Assembly (NCBI GenBank): GCA_029934775.1 | Contig: JAOZLO010000101.1 | Coordinates: 1 to 8,411, forward strand | Length of the DNA: 8,411 nucleotides | Source: Desulfocapsaceae bacterium | Lineage (GTDB): Bacteria > Desulfobacterota > Desulfobulbia > Desulfobulbales > Desulfocapsaceae | Reading direction: 5' to 3' | Shown: one piece after another, positions 6,239 to 8,411 of the stretch | Layout of the letters: the number at the start of each line of letters is the position of its first letter | Numbering within the stretch: position 1 is the stretch's first letter | Notes under the pieces: generated by a model | Database searches by the model: none | Seen by the model: the letters and a program-made list of their open reading frames with translations, nothing else | Told to the model about the DNA's origin: nothing | Made by a program: the position numbers and the translations under genes

Positions 6239-7531
6239 ATGGAAAGTTCTATAAAATCAGACCCTCTCGTCGACCTGAAATACCATGGCAGGATTCTCTC
6301 GTCTGATATTTATTCAGCCTCTCTGAAACGCCATCTGACAACGTGTATCAAATGCTACCAGGAATTTGAGAAAACAGGCAGTGCAGCCATGCTTTATATT
6401 GCTGCATGGGAAGGCAATGACAAAAGAATATGGTATGAATATGCTGGCAGGGATTTTATCGCTCTTTTTGAATGTGAGCAACATGAGATAGGCGAAGTTT
6501 TTCGTAAGAGTGTAAAGGATCGTCGCATATACAAAGATCTGGATGTAAAAGCCGGCATTCAAAAACAGGTCAAATCTCACGATGAAATCAGCAGCACATG
6601 GGAAAAATTGAGAGAGGAAGGCAAAAATGCTGGCAAAATCGAAGCTGTATACAAAATTAAGCTCGACCAGGGAAACACAACCTGGCTCAAAGACCAGGCA
6701 ACCATTGAGATCTACGAACAGGACAACATTTGTCTGTCTTTGGGATTCTTAACCATCGTTTCCAAAGAAATGGAAGCAGAAGACAAGTTAAAAAAACATC
6801 ACGACCTCCTTGAAACGATTGTCCAGGAACGGACAGCTGAATTGACAAAACTGAATAGACAGCTTCAGCAGGAGATCGAAGAACGCAAACTAACACAGAA
6901 AAAGCTGGGTCACAGTTACCTCCAGTTACAGCAAAGTCTTGATGAAATTGTCCATGCCATGTCCCTCACCCTGGAGGAACGAGATCCCTATACAGCGGGC
7001 CATCAAAGACGTACCACTGACCTTGCTCTGGCAATCGCCCGAGAGATGAAACTTCCGGAACATGAAACAAAAGGCCTTCAGATGGCGGGGTTAATTCATG
7101 ATATGGGAAAGATATCCGTCCCTGGAGAGATTTTGAGTAAACCTGGACGTCTTAACAATGCAGAGCTGCAATTAATTAAAAGACATCCCCAGGTAGCCTA
7201 TGATATTTTGAATCAAATAGATTTCCCCTGGTCTGTAGATCAAATTGTGCTCCAGCACCATGAGAAATTAGATGGTTCAGGTTATCCTCAAGGGCTTTCA
7301 GGAGAAAAAATCCTTTTAGAATCGAGAATATTATGTGTCGCCGATGTTGTAGAGACCATGGAGACTCACCGTCCATACAGGCCAAGCCTGGGTAGAGATG
7401 CTGCTCTGGAAGAAATCAGTAAAAACAGAGGTATTCTTTATGATCCTGATGTTGTCGACGCCTGCCTCAGGTTATTTCGAAAAACAGGTTTTCAATATTC
7501 AACGGACTCTACCGGTTCTGCGACCATATAA
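6239..7531 (+). CDS. PAS-like sensor with coiled coil and HD-GYP cyclic-di-GMP phosphodiesterase domain
   Basis: The 430-residue protein is predicted to hydrolyse cyclic-di-GMP. The HD-GYP domain spans about 236-420: ERDPYTAGHQRR (247-258), metal-binding HD at 287-288 in LIHDMGKISVP, His316 in KRHP, paired His340-341, the GSGYP motif at 346-350 and Asp369 in CVADVVETM. All hallmark residues are present, so activity is expected. Residues about 178-236 form a charged coiled coil with the VQERTAELTKLN linker common after PAS domains. Residues about 130-176 resemble the C-terminal strands of a PAS domain. Residues 1-130 are not a family I recognise and may be the divergent sensory part (CIKC at 36-39). 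No membrane helix or signal peptide is seen, so it is cytoplasmic. The ATG at 6239 has AAGGGA very close; an in-frame upstream ATG at 6194 is separated by a TAA. It converges on the thioesterase gene. Confidence 0.9.
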   Translation: MESSIKSDPLVDLKYHGRILSSDIYSASLKRHLTTCIKCYQEFEKTGSAAMLYIAAWEGNDKRIWYEYAGRDFIALFECEQHEIGEVFRKSVKDRRIYKDLDVKAGIQKQVKSHDEISSTWEKLREEGKNAGKIEAVYKIKLDQGNTTWLKDQATIEIYEQDNICLSLGFLTIVSKEMEAEDKLKKHHDLLETIVQERTAELTKLNRQLQQEIEERKLTQKKLGHSYLQLQQSLDEIVHAMSLTLEERDPYTAGHQRRTTDLALAIAREMKLPEHETKGLQMAGLIHDMGKISVPGEILSKPGRLNNAELQLIKRHPQVAYDILNQIDFPWSVDQIVLQHHEKLDGSGYPQGLSGEKILLESRILCVADVVETMETHRPYRPSLGRDAALEEISKNRGILYDPDVVDACLRLFRKTGFQYSTDSTGSATI

Positions 7532-7560
7532 AAAGTCTGGACTCACTCCTCTTTTAAAAA

Positions 7561-7953
7561 CTACAAAACCTTCCAGATTCCTTCAGCTGTTGCTATAATC
7601 TGCTTTCCACATCTAATCTCACCCTGCATAAAGACCAGGGACCTGGTTTTTTTTAGAACTTTCGCGGACCCGACTAATGTATCTCCTGCCCTTGAAGGGG
7701 AAATAAACTTAACATCCAGAGAAATAGTTGCTGCTTTAATGCCCTGCCCCAAAACTCGATGAGCTGCTGTCCCCATACCTGTATCTAGGACACTTACAAT
7801 AAACCCACCGTGCGTAATGCCGGATAAATTCAAATGAAATTCTTCAATAGTGGTTTTATATTCATAATTTGACTTTGAAATTTCTCTGAATTCCAACCCG
7901 CCATTATGTTTCATAAAACCGGAAAAAGCAATATTACTGAACTCTTGATTCAT
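7561..7953 (-). CDS. PaaI-type hotdog-fold acyl-CoA thioesterase
   Basis: The 130-residue protein has the length and layout of single-domain PaaI/YdiI-type thioesterases, cytoplasmic oligomers that hydrolyse acyl- or aryl-CoA. The hotdog helix is marked by NLSGITHGGFIVSVLDTGMG (42-61), with the HGG turn at 48-50 and Asp57 at the usual catalytic acidic position. SLDVKFISPSRAGD at 78-91 matches the conserved strand with the 'P...G' segment. The substrate cannot be inferred, and no phenylacetate genes are near. Start is the ATG at 7951-7953 with a GAGAGAAAG stretch just upstream. The gene is convergent with the HD-GYP gene, with 29 bases and no clear terminator between them. The closest functional echo in the window is the MaoC-like enzyme, another CoA-thioester hotdog protein. 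Confidence 0.83.
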   Translation of the reverse strand: MNQEFSNIAFSGFMKHNGGLEFREISKSNYEYKTTIEEFHLNLSGITHGGFIVSVLDTGMGTAAHRVLGQGIKAATISLDVKFISPSRAGDTLVGSAKVLKKTRSLVFMQGEIRCGKQIIATAEGIWKVL

Positions 7954-8182
7954 CTTTCTCTCATATGTATTAAGTTTATAAAATACAACACTTACACCTG
8001 ATCACCCATACTCAGAATTATCGGAGTTGGAAGTTCATTTTTTTATCTCAATCATAGACAATATCATACGGTTTCCTCCAGCCATACTCTACTTCTTTTT
8101 TCCACACTGTTTTATTTTAACACGATTTTATAATACAGGGAAAGACAACATAACCCCTTGACTTAAAAACTTATTTTGTCTC
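7954..8182. other. AT-rich spacer upstream of the thioesterase gene
   Basis: This is the first part of a 458-base stretch without a conventional gene. I see no RNA gene. On the minus strand it must hold the thioesterase promoter, which I cannot place with confidence. A TATAAT at 8128-8133 on the plus strand lacks a fitting -35. The rest of the stretch is described as separate repeat, promoter and ORF entries. Confidence 0.5.
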
Positions 8183-8230
8183 TCAATGGGTATATATACC
8201 TATACGAAAGTAGGTATATATACCCATTGA
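8183..8230. repeat. Perfect 20-bp inverted repeat with 8-base loop
   Basis: Left arm TCAATGGGTATATATACCTA (8183-8202) and right arm 8211-8230 are exact reverse complements around TACGAAAG. Neither side is followed by a T run, so it is not a usual terminator. The end of the right arm overlaps the -35 box of the promoter candidate at 8227-8256, so an operator is one possibility; a cruciform or small mobile repeat is another. Confidence 0.85.
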
Positions 8231-8256
8231 AACATCTTGTCTATATACGATATAGT
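8227..8256 (+). promoter_or_regulatory. Candidate sigma-70-type promoter
   Basis: TTGAAA (8227-8232) and TATAGT (8251-8256) are separated by 18 bases; each hexamer differs from consensus at one position. Transcription would begin near 8263 and run into repeat copy 3 and the ORF at 8316. The -35 lies partly in the right arm of the inverted repeat. A further 6-bp hairpin (8243-8248 with 8255-8260) overlaps the -10. AT-rich sequence makes chance matches likely. Confidence 0.4.
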
Positions 8257-8288
8257 ATATTTGTTGTGTACCAAATGAGAACATTATT

Positions 8289-8325
8289 AACACCCCACAA
8301 GGGGGTATAAGTGCTATGGCTGTAT
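8289..8325 (+). repeat. Dispersed repeat, copy 3
   Basis: The 37-base copy starts AACACCCCACAAGGGGG and continues TATAAGTGCTATGG, ending GTAT. It matches copy 2 at 33 of 37 positions. AAGGGGG (8299-8305) looks like a ribosome binding site: five bases on is a GTG (8311, frame stops at 8341) and ten bases on an ATG (8316) whose frame stays open to the window end. CCCC and GGGG can also form a short hairpin. Confidence 0.7.
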
Positions 8326-8411
8326 ATATACCTCATATTTTAAAAGCATATTATTCGATTCGAAGTCTACGCTTATCCGAAGTCTACGCTTATCCGAAGT
8401 CTACGCTTATC
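8316..8411 (+). CDS. Possible tandem-repeat protein, N-terminal part (runs off window)
   Basis: ATG at 8316 opens 32 codons with no stop before the window end. The first 15 residues (MAVYIPHILKAYYSI) are followed by one full turn of a 17-residue period, RSLRLSEVYAYPKSTLI. That period is what three 17-base units encode when read continuously. AAGGGGG lies ten bases upstream and a promoter candidate at 8227-8256. The start is within dispersed repeat copy 3. I know no function. Because the repeat itself has no stop in any forward frame, openness is a property of the repeat and does not prove translation; it could equally be a non-coding satellite-like array. Confidence 0.3.
   Translation, partial: MAVYIPHILKAYYSIRSLRLSEVYAYPKSTLI
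8361..8411 (+). repeat. 17-base tandem repeat, three perfect units, continues past the window
   Basis: CGAAGTCTACGCTTATC occurs at 8361-8377, 8378-8394 and 8395-8411 with no spacers. The third unit ends exactly at the window edge, so the array is probably longer. All forward frames are open; every reverse frame meets a stop (TAA or TAG from the complement). There are no spacers, so it is not CRISPR. An iteron function is conceivable from the unit length, but there is no replication gene in view. Confidence 0.92.

Noticed and set aside
8361..8411. Tandem repeat as a CRISPR array
   Set aside because: The units are contiguous with no spacers, only 17 bases long, and there are no cas genes.

Overview
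The window looks like chromosomal DNA of a Gram-negative bacterium of moderate to low GC. Evidence for this is an E. coli-type (class II) dihydroorotase end, a GloA-type glyoxalase, exported proteins with Sec signals including a c-type cytochrome, and a soluble HD-GYP signalling protein. The protein families, AT-rich spacers and many intergenic repeats would fit a Desulfobacterota (Desulfobulbales/Desulfobacterales-like) genome, but the sequence alone does not prove this. No tRNA, rRNA, transposase, integrase or CRISPR array is visible.

Layout. At 1-292 is the C-terminal end of pyrC. A clearly more AT-rich PAPS-type sulfotransferase gene follows (364-1461), then a membrane-anchored LysM protein (1664-2482). 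Convergent to the latter is a small antibiotic-biosynthesis-monooxygenase-fold (ABM) protein (2508-2870, minus). A 363-base divergent spacer separates this from gloA (3234-3653). Convergent with gloA are a class II-like monoheme cytochrome c (3742-4251, minus) and a MaoC-like hydratase (4320-4778, minus), probably co-transcribed. Divergent from these is an exported DUF3616-like protein (4958-5938). After a 300-base repeat-rich spacer comes a PAS-like/coiled-coil/HD-GYP protein (6239-7531), convergent with a PaaI-type hotdog thioesterase (7561-7953, minus). The last 458 bases hold no conventional gene but several structured repeats.

How the genes relate. This is a mixture of single-gene and two-gene units rather than one pathway: pyrimidine synthesis, cell-surface modification, methylglyoxal detoxification, periplasmic electron transfer, acyl-CoA chemistry and cyclic-di-GMP turnover. 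No complete known defence or biosynthetic system is seen.

The most interesting material is non-genic. A 37-base dispersed repeat occurs three times (3120, 5942, 8289), each copy carrying a purine-rich ribosome-site-like block followed by a start codon. In the last copy that start opens a frame (8316 to the window end) that runs into a 17-base tandem repeat open in all three forward frames. A perfect 20-bp inverted repeat with an 8-base loop (8183-8230) overlaps the -35 box of a good promoter candidate in front of it. Upstream of the HD-GYP gene lie a 107-base nested inverted repeat with two mutually exclusive foldings and a 12-codon mini-ORF in the same frame as HD-GYP.
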